In this document: piece after piece, positions 44,815 through 52,499 of the stretch | How positions within the stretch are numbered: the first letter of the stretch is position 1 | Layout: every line of letters starts with the position of its first letter | Assembly: GCF_032380655.1 (NCBI RefSeq) | Contig: NZ_JAWDIY010000023.1 | Location: 20,329 to 84,328 of the forward strand | DNA: 64,000 nucleotides | Reading direction: 5' to 3' | Source: Diplocloster hominis | Lineage (GTDB): Bacteria; Bacillota; Clostridia; Lachnospirales; Lachnospiraceae | Program-made: the position numbers and the translations under genes | The notes under the pieces: model-generated | The model's input: only the letters and a program-made list of their open reading frames with translations | Told to the model about the DNA's origin: nothing | Database searches by the model: none

Positions 44815-46398
44815 TTAACGAGTGACCGGATGGACATAGGGATAATAATTCTGCAAAGTTGAGACATCTGCCGACTTCCCTTTATAAGTCTTAAGCCATT
44901 CGTTATAACCCGGGTTATCCCAGACGGTTCCGTCCTGGAATGTAACCTGTTTTACACAGAACAGGCCATAGGCTACCTGATTGGGTCCGCCGTCCCCGAC
45001 CTTGGGCCATCCGGTCATCTTTTCGCCGTCATACAGAGACCACCCGCCGACCGGATCTGACGTCTGACCGGGCTTAAGTGTCGTATCATCCTCCACAAGC
45101 CAGTCATAAGTGTACTCCGAACTGGAATCCGGTAAAAACCACTTCAGTTTCAGAGGATTCCCGGATTCATCATAAGCCAGCATACAATACTGGGTATCGA
45201 CCACCGTCCGATCCGTTAGATTCGTGAGAATATTATGGAGATAAGGCCATCCGTCATCATAATAACGAAGTTCAACGTTTTCAAAGACAATTGCCTGTTC
45301 CTGCTGCTCCCCAGCCGGTTCCGTCCCGGCCATATCATGGTGATCAGCCGAAGCAGCCGGACTTTGTTCGGGGAGTTTATTTTGCCTGCCGGCCGGAGTC
45401 TGTATGATCTCACGATCCGGATTCGGTTTGATATCAGCGCTGCTGGAAGTTGCAAAACCGATCGTGATGCCGATAATGAGTGCGATAGAAACAAGCGCTG
45501 CCCAAAAGGACGACTTTTTATATTTCATAATTGCTTTCATCCTTTCTTCGATTGCAAATCTACTAAAACTATTGGCAAAAGGCACGAGCCCTCCTTTTTG
45601 TTCCTCCATGCTGATCAGAGTCATAGCATAAGGGTAGCGCGACGTCTGTCCCAGCGCACACAAGACAGCTTCATCACAGGACAATTCCAGATCCCGGTTG
45701 GCGATCACATACATTATCCAGACAAACGGATTAAACCAGTGCACGCACAGGGCGGCAGTCAGAAGAAACTTAGTCAGCCCGTCAAAACGCCTCACATGTA
45801 TGTGTTCATGAAGCAGAATATAATCCAATTCCTGAACATCCCAGACTTTTTGTTTCGGAAGAAGTATGACGGGCCTGAGAATACCATAGCTAAGAGGAGC
45901 CCTAAGCCGGCTGCACTGGCGTACCACCAGCTGCCTGATCAGATCATGTTCCATCAGCCATTTCGAGACCGCATCGCTCTCCAGCGGCAGTGCTTCCGCA
46001 AACACCCGCCGGCATCGGATATAGCAGACAAGGAAATACATCGCACACAGCAGCCCTCCAGCAAGCCATAGCAAACCCAACACTGTAACCAATGAAAAAG
46101 GGTCAGCCTGGGACCCAAGACCCGATAATCCACCAGTATCAGCCTTGCCAGCATGATTTAACGGAAGGAGATTACCGACCGTTGTATCCGCCGCATATCC
46201 ATGCGCCCCTTTCTGATCGATCATTGAATATATACTGACCGGGGAAGGAAAAGAAATCGGAATCAGCAGCCGCGCCAGCACGATCCACCACAACACCAGA
46301 AAAGTCTTTTTCGGCAGCCGATGAAGCAGCAACAGCCGTACAGCGGCAACCAGGGCGATCATGATCCCTGCAGACACGCTCATCCGCACAAGTGTCAT
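44815..46398 (-). CDS. M56 family metallopeptidase, BlaR1-like
   Basis: 527 residues. N-terminal membrane part with about four helices and the zinc motif HEHIH (~196), plus EL-rich third ligand region (DLELSCDEAVL). In BlaR1 this protease cleaves BlaI. The C-terminal ~200 residues are not a penicillin-binding domain: no SxxK/KTG motifs are seen, and instead there is a helix ~295-315, a low-complexity linker and a domain ending with VKQVTFQDGTVWDNPGYNEW, of the DUF5780 kind. So the signal is probably not a beta-lactam. It overlaps blaI by 4 bp. Confidence 0.88.
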   Translation of the reverse strand: MTLVRMSVSAGIMIALVAAVRLLLLHRLPKKTFLVLWWIVLARLLIPISFPSPVSIYSMIDQKGAHGYAADTTVGNLLPLNHAGKADTGGLSGLGSQADPFSLVTVLGLLWLAGGLLCAMYFLVCYIRCRRVFAEALPLESDAVSKWLMEHDLIRQLVVRQCSRLRAPLSYGILRPVILLPKQKVWDVQELDYILLHEHIHVRRFDGLTKFLLTAALCVHWFNPFVWIMYVIANRDLELSCDEAVLCALGQTSRYPYAMTLISMEEQKGGLVPFANSFSRFAIEERMKAIMKYKKSSFWAALVSIALIIGITIGFATSSSADIKPNPDREIIQTPAGRQNKLPEQSPAASADHHDMAGTEPAGEQQEQAIVFENVELRYYDDGWPYLHNILTNLTDRTVVDTQYCMLAYDESGNPLKLKWFLPDSSSEYTYDWLVEDDTTLKPGQTSDPVGGWSLYDGEKMTGWPKVGDGGPNQVAYGLFCVKQVTFQDGTVWDNPGYNEWLKTYKGKSADVSTLQNYYPYVHPVTR

Positions 46399-46766
46399 TC
46401 CATATCACCTCCGGACCCGCCTACTATCTGTCTTAGTCTTTCAATCTGCGCGGCAGACAGATTTTTCCGGCCAAGCAGGGAAGCGAACAACTTATCGACA
46501 GAGCCGTCAAAAACCTTATTAATCAGCTCATCGGTCTCCTGTTCCTGTACCTGTTCTTTTAAAATAAGGGCATGGCAGACAAAATGCGGTTCCCTGCGCT
46601 CAATCGCCCCCTTCTTAATACACCGCTTAATCAGTGTATAAGTAGTATTCACATTCCATCCAACCTGATCCTTAAGCACATCCGCAATATACTTAGCTGT
46701 AACATCCCCCTCCTTCCAAACCACATCCATCACTTTCAATTCCGAGTCAAACAATTTTATAGACAT
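46395..46766 (-). CDS. BlaI/MecI-type transcriptional repressor
   Basis: 123 residues: winged helix ~5-75 (LFDSELKVMDVVWKEGDVTAKYIADVL, then NVNTTYTLIKRCIKKGAIERREPHFV) and a C-terminal dimer domain. First gene of the blaI-M56 pair. Three matching boxes lie over its promoter, so it represses itself. Confidence 0.93.
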   Translation of the reverse strand: MSIKLFDSELKVMDVVWKEGDVTAKYIADVLKDQVGWNVNTTYTLIKRCIKKGAIERREPHFVCHALILKEQVQEQETDELINKVFDGSVDKLFASLLGRKNLSAAQIERLRQIVGGSGGDME

Positions 46767-46806
46767 ACCGACACCTCCTAAATACCTGAACCCAATACTT
46801 TAATTC

Positions 46807-46881
46807 ATACTACCACAGTAGTATTCCATACGGCCATACTACCACAGTCTTACGAAAAAGTCAATACTACCACAGTAGTAT
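46807..46881 (-). promoter_or_regulatory. BlaI promoter with three operator boxes
   Basis: ATACTACCACAGTAGTAT occurs perfectly at 46807-46824 and 46864-46881 and as a half-degenerate copy at 46836-46851, spaced 28-29 bp. On the minus strand TTGACT (46859-46864) and TAGTAT (46836-46841) with 17-bp spacing form the promoter. The -10 is inside the middle box and the -35 touches the third, so bound BlaI would block it. Confidence 0.82.
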
Positions 46882-47044
46882 AAAAAGAATCTCAGTCATC
46901 ACCAACGCAGGAGAGGGAAGGGCCTTTGCGCCCGGTGCCGCTCCCCGCCTCTTCCCTCTCCGGACCCGATACCCCCCGTTAAGATATATTAACGCTCCTT
47001 AAATATGAGGTTTCGCCTTGCATATTTTCTGCAAAGGAGGTAAT

Positions 47045-47062
47045 ATGAGTAAGATATTATGA
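47045..47062 (+). other. Tiny open frame MSKIL behind a strong ribosome site
   Basis: AAAGGAGG followed 6 bp later by ATG and four more codons, then TGA. It lies 46 bp before the next gene and may be a leader peptide or a decayed start. In the rest of 46885-47108 a hairpin (GGAGAGGGAAG / CTTCCCTCTCC, 46912-46963) is the only other structure. Confidence 0.35.
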
Positions 47063-47108
47063 AACGGCGCAGAATAAAAGCGCAGTGAATGTACAACTGG
47101 AGGTAAAG

Positions 47109-48587
47109 ATGAACGAAAAAGTAAAAAAATTTGCCGGAAGCGAATATCTTCCTTTGCTGATTCTGGGTGTGGCTTATTTTGCTATCCATCTGGTAGTACC
47201 CAAGATCGCAGATGATATTTCGACATATGATGCTTATAAGAACGTGGATTTTTTTTCCCCCTCTTTTCTGTGGTTTATGGTGAAGGACTGGTATTTTAAC
47301 TGGTCATCCAGAATATTTCTGGATTTCTCTATGGATTTCTTCAATATGGCTCCTCAGTTTATCTGGGTGATCCTGGATGTCCCTTCGATCATTTTATTGA
47401 TCTATTCCATTTCCCGTATATTTCCCGCGAAACACAGGACTGCCTGTATGTGGGTGCTGGTGGGCTTTTTCTTCCTGTATGAATTCATCAATCTGGGCGG
47501 GACAGGCTTTATCACAGTAACAGTGACCTATCTGTGGCCTCCGGCACTGGGAATGTATTCGATTCTGCTGACCAAACGGCTCCTGACCGGGGAGAAAGTG
47601 CGCATGTGGCAGTATATCCTGGCTGCGCTGGGACTTGTGTATGCGACGAACCAGGAGCAGATGTGCGGGATCGGTCTGGTGCTCTTTACCTTCTGCTTTA
47701 TCTATCAGTGGGTAAAAAAACAGCCCAGGCTCTATATCGGTATACAATGGTTGATTACCGCGGCGAATTTTATCAACTTCGCCACCTGTCCCGGAAATGC
47801 ACAGAGGGCGATTTCGGAAGAGGCGAATTATTATGTGGGATACAGTACGATTTCCTTTTTCAATAAGATCCGTATGGGGATCTATGCCACCGGTATGAAG
47901 CTGCTGATCGGAAACTGGCTGTTTTTCATGTTTGCCATTCTGCTGGCGGTGCTGGTGATCCGCAAACAAAAACAGCTGTGGAAGAGAATCGTGGGTCTGA
48001 TTCCGTTGGGGATTGCCGTCGTTTTCGGCCCTCTGGCCCCTTACGCAGCCCGGATATTCTGGGTGATCGACCGGATTCCCGACGGAGGAACCCTTTATGG
48101 TGATCCGTCAGCGATCGGCACGGTGATGGTCGGCAGGGAGATCTTGATGTTTGTGCTGATCCTGATCGCGGCAGTCACGGTTCTGTTAGCCCTGTACTGG
48201 ATTTTCGGTAAATCCACGCTTACCTGGTGCCTGATGTTCGCGGTGATCATGGGGTATGCCACCCGTGCGGTTATGGGATTTTCCCCGACGATCTGGGTAT
48301 CCGGCGAGAGAACCTATTTCTGGATGCATGTGGCTTTGATGTTCTGCAGTTATGTGATGTTTGATGAGGTACTGAGTACGGTGGAAGGGAAATATGAATC
48401 CCTGGCGCTTATGGCCGTCGGTACGCTTCCGGTGTCAGGAGTCCCCCAGACGGTTTATTACTGGGTGATGATCGCGGGACTCTATCTGAAAAGGTCCCTT
48501 TCCTTCGCCGCGACTTATATGATCGTGCTGTGGATACCGGCTGTGGTGCAGTATTTCGAAAGCTTTCAATTTATCTCTCATCTTTGA
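47109..48587 (+). CDS. DUF6056-type polytopic membrane protein
   Basis: 492 residues from the ATG at 47109 (GGAGGT 5 bp upstream; an earlier in-frame start at 47085 has none). About twelve hydrophobic segments, with the conserved piece FINLGGTGFITVTVTYLWPP typical of DUF6056 family proteins, thought to be related to GT-C glycosyltransferase-like membrane proteins. No function established. Monocistronic as far as seen. Confidence 0.75.
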   Translation: MNEKVKKFAGSEYLPLLILGVAYFAIHLVVPKIADDISTYDAYKNVDFFSPSFLWFMVKDWYFNWSSRIFLDFSMDFFNMAPQFIWVILDVPSIILLIYSISRIFPAKHRTACMWVLVGFFFLYEFINLGGTGFITVTVTYLWPPALGMYSILLTKRLLTGEKVRMWQYILAALGLVYATNQEQMCGIGLVLFTFCFIYQWVKKQPRLYIGIQWLITAANFINFATCPGNAQRAISEEANYYVGYSTISFFNKIRMGIYATGMKLLIGNWLFFMFAILLAVLVIRKQKQLWKRIVGLIPLGIAVVFGPLAPYAARIFWVIDRIPDGGTLYGDPSAIGTVMVGREILMFVLILIAAVTVLLALYWIFGKSTLTWCLMFAVIMGYATRAVMGFSPTIWVSGERTYFWMHVALMFCSYVMFDEVLSTVEGKYESLALMAVGTLPVSGVPQTVYYWVMIAGLYLKRSLSFAATYMIVLWIPAVVQYFESFQFISHL

Positions 48588-48625
48588 TGGAATACGAAAT
48601 TGTAGTGGATAACAGTAGAGCAGCG

Positions 48626-48634
48626 TGGTATAAT
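48626..48634 (+). promoter_or_regulatory. Extended -10 promoter
   Basis: TGGTATAAT, an extended -10 element, 43 bp before the small membrane protein gene. No good -35 at the right distance. Confidence 0.5.
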
Positions 48635-48676
48635 GTGAGTGTTCCAAAATACCAGAAATAGGAGGGGGATATACGG

Positions 48677-48898
48677 ATGCATAGAAAAAAACTGATTGCC
48701 CCTATCATCATTGCGGTGCTCTTTGTTCTCTATCTGACCGGCCTTTTGGTTTTGTGGACGAACTTTTACCTGCCTTTGCCTGCAAAAGTCATTGGTATGG
48801 TGATTCTGTTGGCGCTGGCGGCTGTGATGATCTTCGTGCTGGTAGAAAGAATCCAAGAGATAAGGAGTGGAGAAGAGGATGATCTTAGTAAATACTGA
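48677..48898 (+). CDS. Small membrane protein, 73 residues
   Basis: Two hydrophobic helices (~8-29 and ~36-57) and an acidic tail. AGGAGGGGG precedes the ATG. The next gene starts inside its last codons (20-bp overlap), so the two are translationally coupled; such a small two-helix partner for YbjQ proteins is seen in Clostridia. No known function. Confidence 0.8.
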   Translation: MHRKKLIAPIIIAVLFVLYLTGLLVLWTNFYLPLPAKVIGMVILLALAAVMIFVLVERIQEIRSGEEDDLSKY

Positions 48899-49190
48899 TT
48901 ACATTTCTGGAAAAAATTTGTCCATGCTGAGTCTGGTAAAGGGAAGTACCATTCAGTCCAAGAATATTGGGCGGGATATTACCCAGAGCTTTAAGACGAT
49001 CGTGGGCGGCGAACTGAAGGCCTATAACGATATGATGAATGAGGCCAGGGCACTCGCCACCAAGAGAATGGTGGAGGAAGCGGAGCAGATGGGCGCGGAT
49101 GCCGTAGTCAATGTCCGTTATGCCTCTTCAGCGATCATGCAGGGAGCAGCCGAAGTAATCGCTTACGGGACGGCTGTAAAGTTTGTATAG
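48879..49190 (+). CDS. YbjQ/UPF0145 family protein
   Basis: 103 residues from the ATG at 48879. The full YbjQ pattern is present: VNVRYASSAIMQGAAEVIAYGTAVKF and the KAYNDMMNEARALATKRMVEEA helix. Family members form pentamers; a heavy-metal binding role has been proposed but is not established. Overlaps the upstream membrane protein gene. Confidence 0.9.
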   Translation: MILVNTDYISGKNLSMLSLVKGSTIQSKNIGRDITQSFKTIVGGELKAYNDMMNEARALATKRMVEEAEQMGADAVVNVRYASSAIMQGAAEVIAYGTAVKFV

Positions 49191-49253
49191 GATACTTACG
49201 TATAAATGAAACCAACGTAGGAATAGAACCGCATCAAAGAATTGACAGAAATA

Positions 49254-49329
49254 CGAAGGGCCGATGTAAAGGCTGCTGCGGTCAATGTGGCCGCCGGCTA
49301 TATTTACATCGGTCCTTCTTCGGATTTTT
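49254..49329 (+). terminator. Terminator after ybjQ-like gene
   Basis: CGAAGGGCCGATGTAAA pairs imperfectly with TTTACATCGGTCCTTCTTCG around a GC-rich inner stem, followed by ATTTTTC. Confidence 0.7.
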
Positions 49330-49360
49330 CAATCGGTATCAGATTGATAAGAAATAGGTC

Positions 49361-50155
49361 TTAATTCTGAAAGAACAGGGTCAAAATCTTCAGTATGAAG
49401 GAGGGCGTCCCGGGAAATTCACCGAGAATTATTTCCCGGAACTGGGCAGCGCTAAGCGATTGCATTTGCCTGTGACCGGCTATTTCAATGATGCCGGATG
49501 CCTGATCGCCTACAGCGATATGCGCATTGGCATAACCGCCGACCGCTACGCGGGAGGCTACCGCGCAGCCACCGACGGAATAGATACCGACACAGAGACC
49601 TCCTGCGGCGAAGAGGCCTACGGCGACTCCGCCTACCGCCAGAATGCCTACGGCGACAGCCCCGAAGACAACGGCTCCGATACCGAGGGCGGACAGCACG
49701 AGAAGTCCGGCGCTGATGCAGCCAAGGGATAGGATACCGGCGCTGATAATTCCCAGGGAAATCAATCCAACTGCGATATTCCCGATGGCAAGAATCCCTT
49801 TGGCGCGGTAAAATCCCCTTCCCAGATTGATGTGAACCAGAGGGAGACCGAAAAGGGTCCGCTTACTCTTATATTCATAATGAGGCTGATAAATCCGATA
49901 AGGAATGCCAATAGTCTGCGGTTCTGAGTCTGCGCCGTCCGTAGAAGCGCTGACTTCCCCGGTATCCTTCAGCAGATGATCCAGGGAAACCTGGAAGTAT
50001 TCACTTATGGCGACCAGATTGCTGACATCGGGGGTCGAGGACCCGGTTTCCCATTTCTGGACGGCCTGCCGGGACACACCCAGATGGCCGGCCAGGTTTT
50101 CCTGAGACAGGCCGCGTGCTTTTCGCAGCTGATAGAGTTTTTCTGAAAATGTCAT
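49361..50155 (-). CDS. XRE regulator with a glycine-rich hydrophobic repeat domain
   Basis: 264 residues from the ATG at 50155, chosen since GGAGGG stands directly upstream; an ATG 12 bp earlier overlaps that site. N-terminal helix-turn-helix (GLSQENLAGHLGVSRQAVQKWE). From ~112 to ~215 is a long run of hydrophobic Gly/Ala repeats of the AVG-xx-AVG or SAG-xx-SLG kind, period about 6-8, able to form stacked turns or membrane helices. Then comes an amphipathic end. It is probably a membrane-tethered or envelope-sensing regulator; this domain pair recurs in Clostridia but its role is unknown. Confidence 0.85.
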   Translation of the reverse strand: MTFSEKLYQLRKARGLSQENLAGHLGVSRQAVQKWETGSSTPDVSNLVAISEYFQVSLDHLLKDTGEVSASTDGADSEPQTIGIPYRIYQPHYEYKSKRTLFGLPLVHINLGRGFYRAKGILAIGNIAVGLISLGIISAGILSLGCISAGLLVLSALGIGAVVFGAVAVGILAVGGVAVGLFAAGGLCVGIYSVGGCAVASRVAVGGYANAHIAVGDQASGIIEIAGHRQMQSLSAAQFREIILGEFPGTPSFILKILTLFFQN

Positions 50156-50252
50156 TTTTCCCTCCATGTGTGTATTGTAATATATTTATCACGTCATGAG
50201 AATGGTAACAGAAAGAACCGTAAGCGGCTACCATCCCGGGTAAATAATTTGA

Positions 50253-50265
50253 CAACCAGTGGTTG
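50253..50265. promoter_or_regulatory. Dyad upstream of the XRE gene
   Basis: CAACCA-G-TGGTTG is a perfect 13-bp palindrome inside TTGACAACCAGTGGTTGCAA, ~100 bp before the XRE start. Good size for a dimeric XRE site; binding is inferred. Confidence 0.45.
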
Positions 50266-50327
50266 CAATCCGCTTAACAGCTGCGTTTTGTGCTAAAAGA
50301 TGACGGGGCAAAGAATGACAGGACCCA

Positions 50328-50609
50328 TCAATGGTCTTTGCACAGAATGTCCTGGAACTCAGGATGTTTCCCGAACCAGTGAGCGGCGTAAGAGCAGGTG
50401 CAGACACATTTTAGATTCGATGAGCGGATCTGTTCAGCCGCTGCCTGTACTAACTGGCCGGCGATCCCCCTGCCTCCAAGACTTTCGTCTACAAACGTAT
50501 GATTGATATTGACGATGTGATCCGTCACTTCCGGGAATGTGATTTCAGCCAGAAGTTTTCCGGATTCATCATTCAGGTAAATGCGGTTTGTTTCACGGAT
50601 AAAATCCAT
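50328..50609 (-). CDS. Small GNAT-type N-acetyltransferase
   Basis: 93 residues, the short YjdJ-like GNAT class. Acetyl-CoA binding segment VDESLGGRGIAGQLVQAA and C-terminal CSYAAHWFGKHPEFQDIL are typical. AGGAGG precedes the ATG. Probably acetylates a small molecule or peptide; target unknown. Confidence 0.88.
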   Translation of the reverse strand: MDFIRETNRIYLNDESGKLLAEITFPEVTDHIVNINHTFVDESLGGRGIAGQLVQAAAEQIRSSNLKCVCTCSYAAHWFGKHPEFQDILCKDH

Positions 50610-50750
50610 TTTAATACCTCCTTAACATCGCGCCTGACACAGCGGATTTTCTGAATGTTTCTGTGAGGGACATGCATTCAGTTTACAACAGTTTCAGCGA
50701 ACACACAATATAGGAAAGATCGAAGAGGAAAACTTTCCGCAGGAGAACTT

Positions 50751-51086
50751 ATGAAAACGAGAGAAGAGGCAATTGCCTTCTGTAAAGGATTTCCGGATGT
50801 CTATGAAGACTATCCTTTCCACGATCAAAACTGGACCGTAATGCGGTATGAGAAGAACCGGAAAAGCTTTGCATTTATTTATGAGCGGCAGGGAGCGGTC
50901 TGGATCAATGTAAAATGCCCGCCTGACTGGATCGAATTCTGGCGGAATGCGTTTACGGGAGTCGTACCTGCTTATCATATGAATAAGAAATACTGGAATT
51001 CTATTATCCTGGATGGCAGTATACCGGATTCGGAAGAGAAACGAATGATTTCAGAAAGCTATGACCTGGTAACCGGTGGGAGATAG
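50751..51086 (+). CDS. MmcQ/YjbR family protein
   Basis: 111 residues. YjbR fold with FPDVYEDYPFHD...WTVMRYEKNRKSFAFIYE and the end MNKKYWNSIILDGSIPD. A double-wing DNA-binding-like fold of unknown role. AGGAG precedes the ATG. Confidence 0.88.
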   Translation: MKTREEAIAFCKGFPDVYEDYPFHDQNWTVMRYEKNRKSFAFIYERQGAVWINVKCPPDWIEFWRNAFTGVVPAYHMNKKYWNSIILDGSIPDSEEKRMISESYDLVTGGR

Positions 51087-51091
51087 CGGTT

Positions 51092-51550
51092 TTATTTCAG
51101 CTTTTTCCCCTCTTTTAACCGTTCCACGGCCTGAGCGGTCCTGCGGGACCGGGTATCTTCTTTTTTCGCATCCGTAATCCAGCGGATATAGTCCCGTCTG
51201 GATGAATAGGAGAGAGAGTCAAAAAAAGCGGCTGCCTGCGCATCGTTTCTAAGAGCGTTTCGAAAGGCTTCCGGCAATTCCAGGACTCTTTTTTCTTCGT
51301 CTTTTTCCAGAGTGACATGAACCATGTCACCAAACCCTTTCCCGATCTTTGCCCGGATTTCCCTGGTGATGCCGATCATATAGCAGCCGCCCATTCGTAC
51401 CAGGGAGCCGCGGTATTCGATACCGTCAAAGGTGGCTCTTACCTTTACACGTTTCGCGCCGAATACTTCATATACGTCAAAGGGAGGTTCGATATAGCCG
51501 CCATTGATCCCTTCGTGTTGTTTGATTACTGCGTCAAATTCCTGTTTCAT
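51092..51550 (-). CDS. DUF1905/YdeI-OmpD-associated family protein
   Basis: 152 residues. DUF1905 beta-barrel ~1-90 (FDVYEVFGAKRVKVRATFDG, then GFGDMVHVTLEKDEEKR) followed by the YdeI/OmpD-associated helical part (SYSSRRDYIRWITDAKKEDTRSRR). Function unknown; some relatives are linked to bacteriocin tolerance. Convergent with the YjbR gene, 5 bp between stops. Confidence 0.87.
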   Translation of the reverse strand: MKQEFDAVIKQHEGINGGYIEPPFDVYEVFGAKRVKVRATFDGIEYRGSLVRMGGCYMIGITREIRAKIGKGFGDMVHVTLEKDEEKRVLELPEAFRNALRNDAQAAAFFDSLSYSSRRDYIRWITDAKKEDTRSRRTAQAVERLKEGKKLK

Positions 51551-51597
51551 GTCTGCCTCCGGTTCATGCCGATCATTATCTGTATGGCAATTCCTTT

Positions 51598-52182
51598 TTA
51601 TAGCCTAAGGATACCCAAATGTTCCAATAATATTTTCGTACCCAGACAGATCAGAATAATTCCGCCCAAGAATTCCGCTTTGGCCTTATACCGGGAGCCG
51701 AAGGCATTTCCAATCCTGACACCCAGCATGGACAGCACAAATGTGATAATGCCGATGAAGGAGATGGCAGGAACAATGCGTACCTGCAGAAAAGCAAACG
51801 TGATGCCTACCGCCAGCGCATCGATACTGGTAGCCAGCGCCAGAATCAACATGGTTCGAACGCTTAAGTCCGCGTCAGCGTCAGCGCAGCCGCACGCTTC
51901 ACAGCCGCCCCCCTTGCGGGCTTCCAGTATCATATTGACACCGATGGCTCCCAGCAGGAGGAAGGCGATCCAGTGATCGATACTGGTGATCTGTTTTTGA
52001 AAGTTAACACCCAGAAGATAACCGACGGCCGGCATGGCCGCCTGGAAAAAACCAAAATATAGGCCAACCAGCGCGGCCTTTCGAAGTGTAATCTTTTTCA
52101 TGGACAAGCCCTTACAGACAGCTACTGCGAACGCATCCATGGAAAGCCCTACGGCCAGTATAAAGAGTTCGGCAAAATTCAT
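51598..52182 (-). CDS. mntP: Manganese efflux pump MntP
   Basis: 194 residues, six helices with the two-fold repeat of MntP: LSMDAFAVAVCKG in helix 1 and ATSIDALAVGITFA in helix 4, both containing the conserved Asp. An acidic/Cys loop (GGCEACGCADADADL, ~100-115) joins the halves. Exports Mn2+. No yybP-ykoY riboswitch is visible before it, although such a riboswitch does control the P-type ATPase at 62 kb. Confidence 0.92.
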   Translation of the reverse strand: MNFAELFILAVGLSMDAFAVAVCKGLSMKKITLRKAALVGLYFGFFQAAMPAVGYLLGVNFQKQITSIDHWIAFLLLGAIGVNMILEARKGGGCEACGCADADADLSVRTMLILALATSIDALAVGITFAFLQVRIVPAISFIGIITFVLSMLGVRIGNAFGSRYKAKAEFLGGIILICLGTKILLEHLGILRL

Positions 52183-52330
52183 AATAGTCCCCCCAAACTC
52201 ACGCCATCCTATCGATTGGCAGTGAATGACACAAACAAAATAACTATATCACATAGTTTACCGGTATTGCAATAAGATATGCGGGAGAGGATTTGCGCTT
52301 TTTTGGGGGGTATTACATAAAAATACATTT

Positions 52331-52368
52331 GAAACATTTCCTTTGAAGTTTTGAAACATTGAAACATT
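52331..52368. promoter_or_regulatory. Direct repeats GAAACATT in mntP-amylase intergenic region
   Basis: GAAACATT at 52331-52338, 52353-52360 and 52361-52368, two of them within TTTGAAACATT. They lie in the 317-bp gap between divergent mntP and amylase genes and could be a regulator-binding array. No other structure was seen in this gap. Confidence 0.4.
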
Positions 52369-52499
52369 TCCCATAAAACCTTTTGCTGAACCATCCGGAA
52401 TATGTTATAATTTTACAAATTGCGACAGATGGTCAGACCTGACATCTGATGAAAGAACAGAGAATGTATGAGTGGAAAAGCCCATGCATGGAGGATAAA

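Noticed and set aside
52183..52499. Mn2+ riboswitch before mntP
   Set aside because: Looked for GGGAGTAG and AAGAC...TTT blocks on the minus strand and found none.
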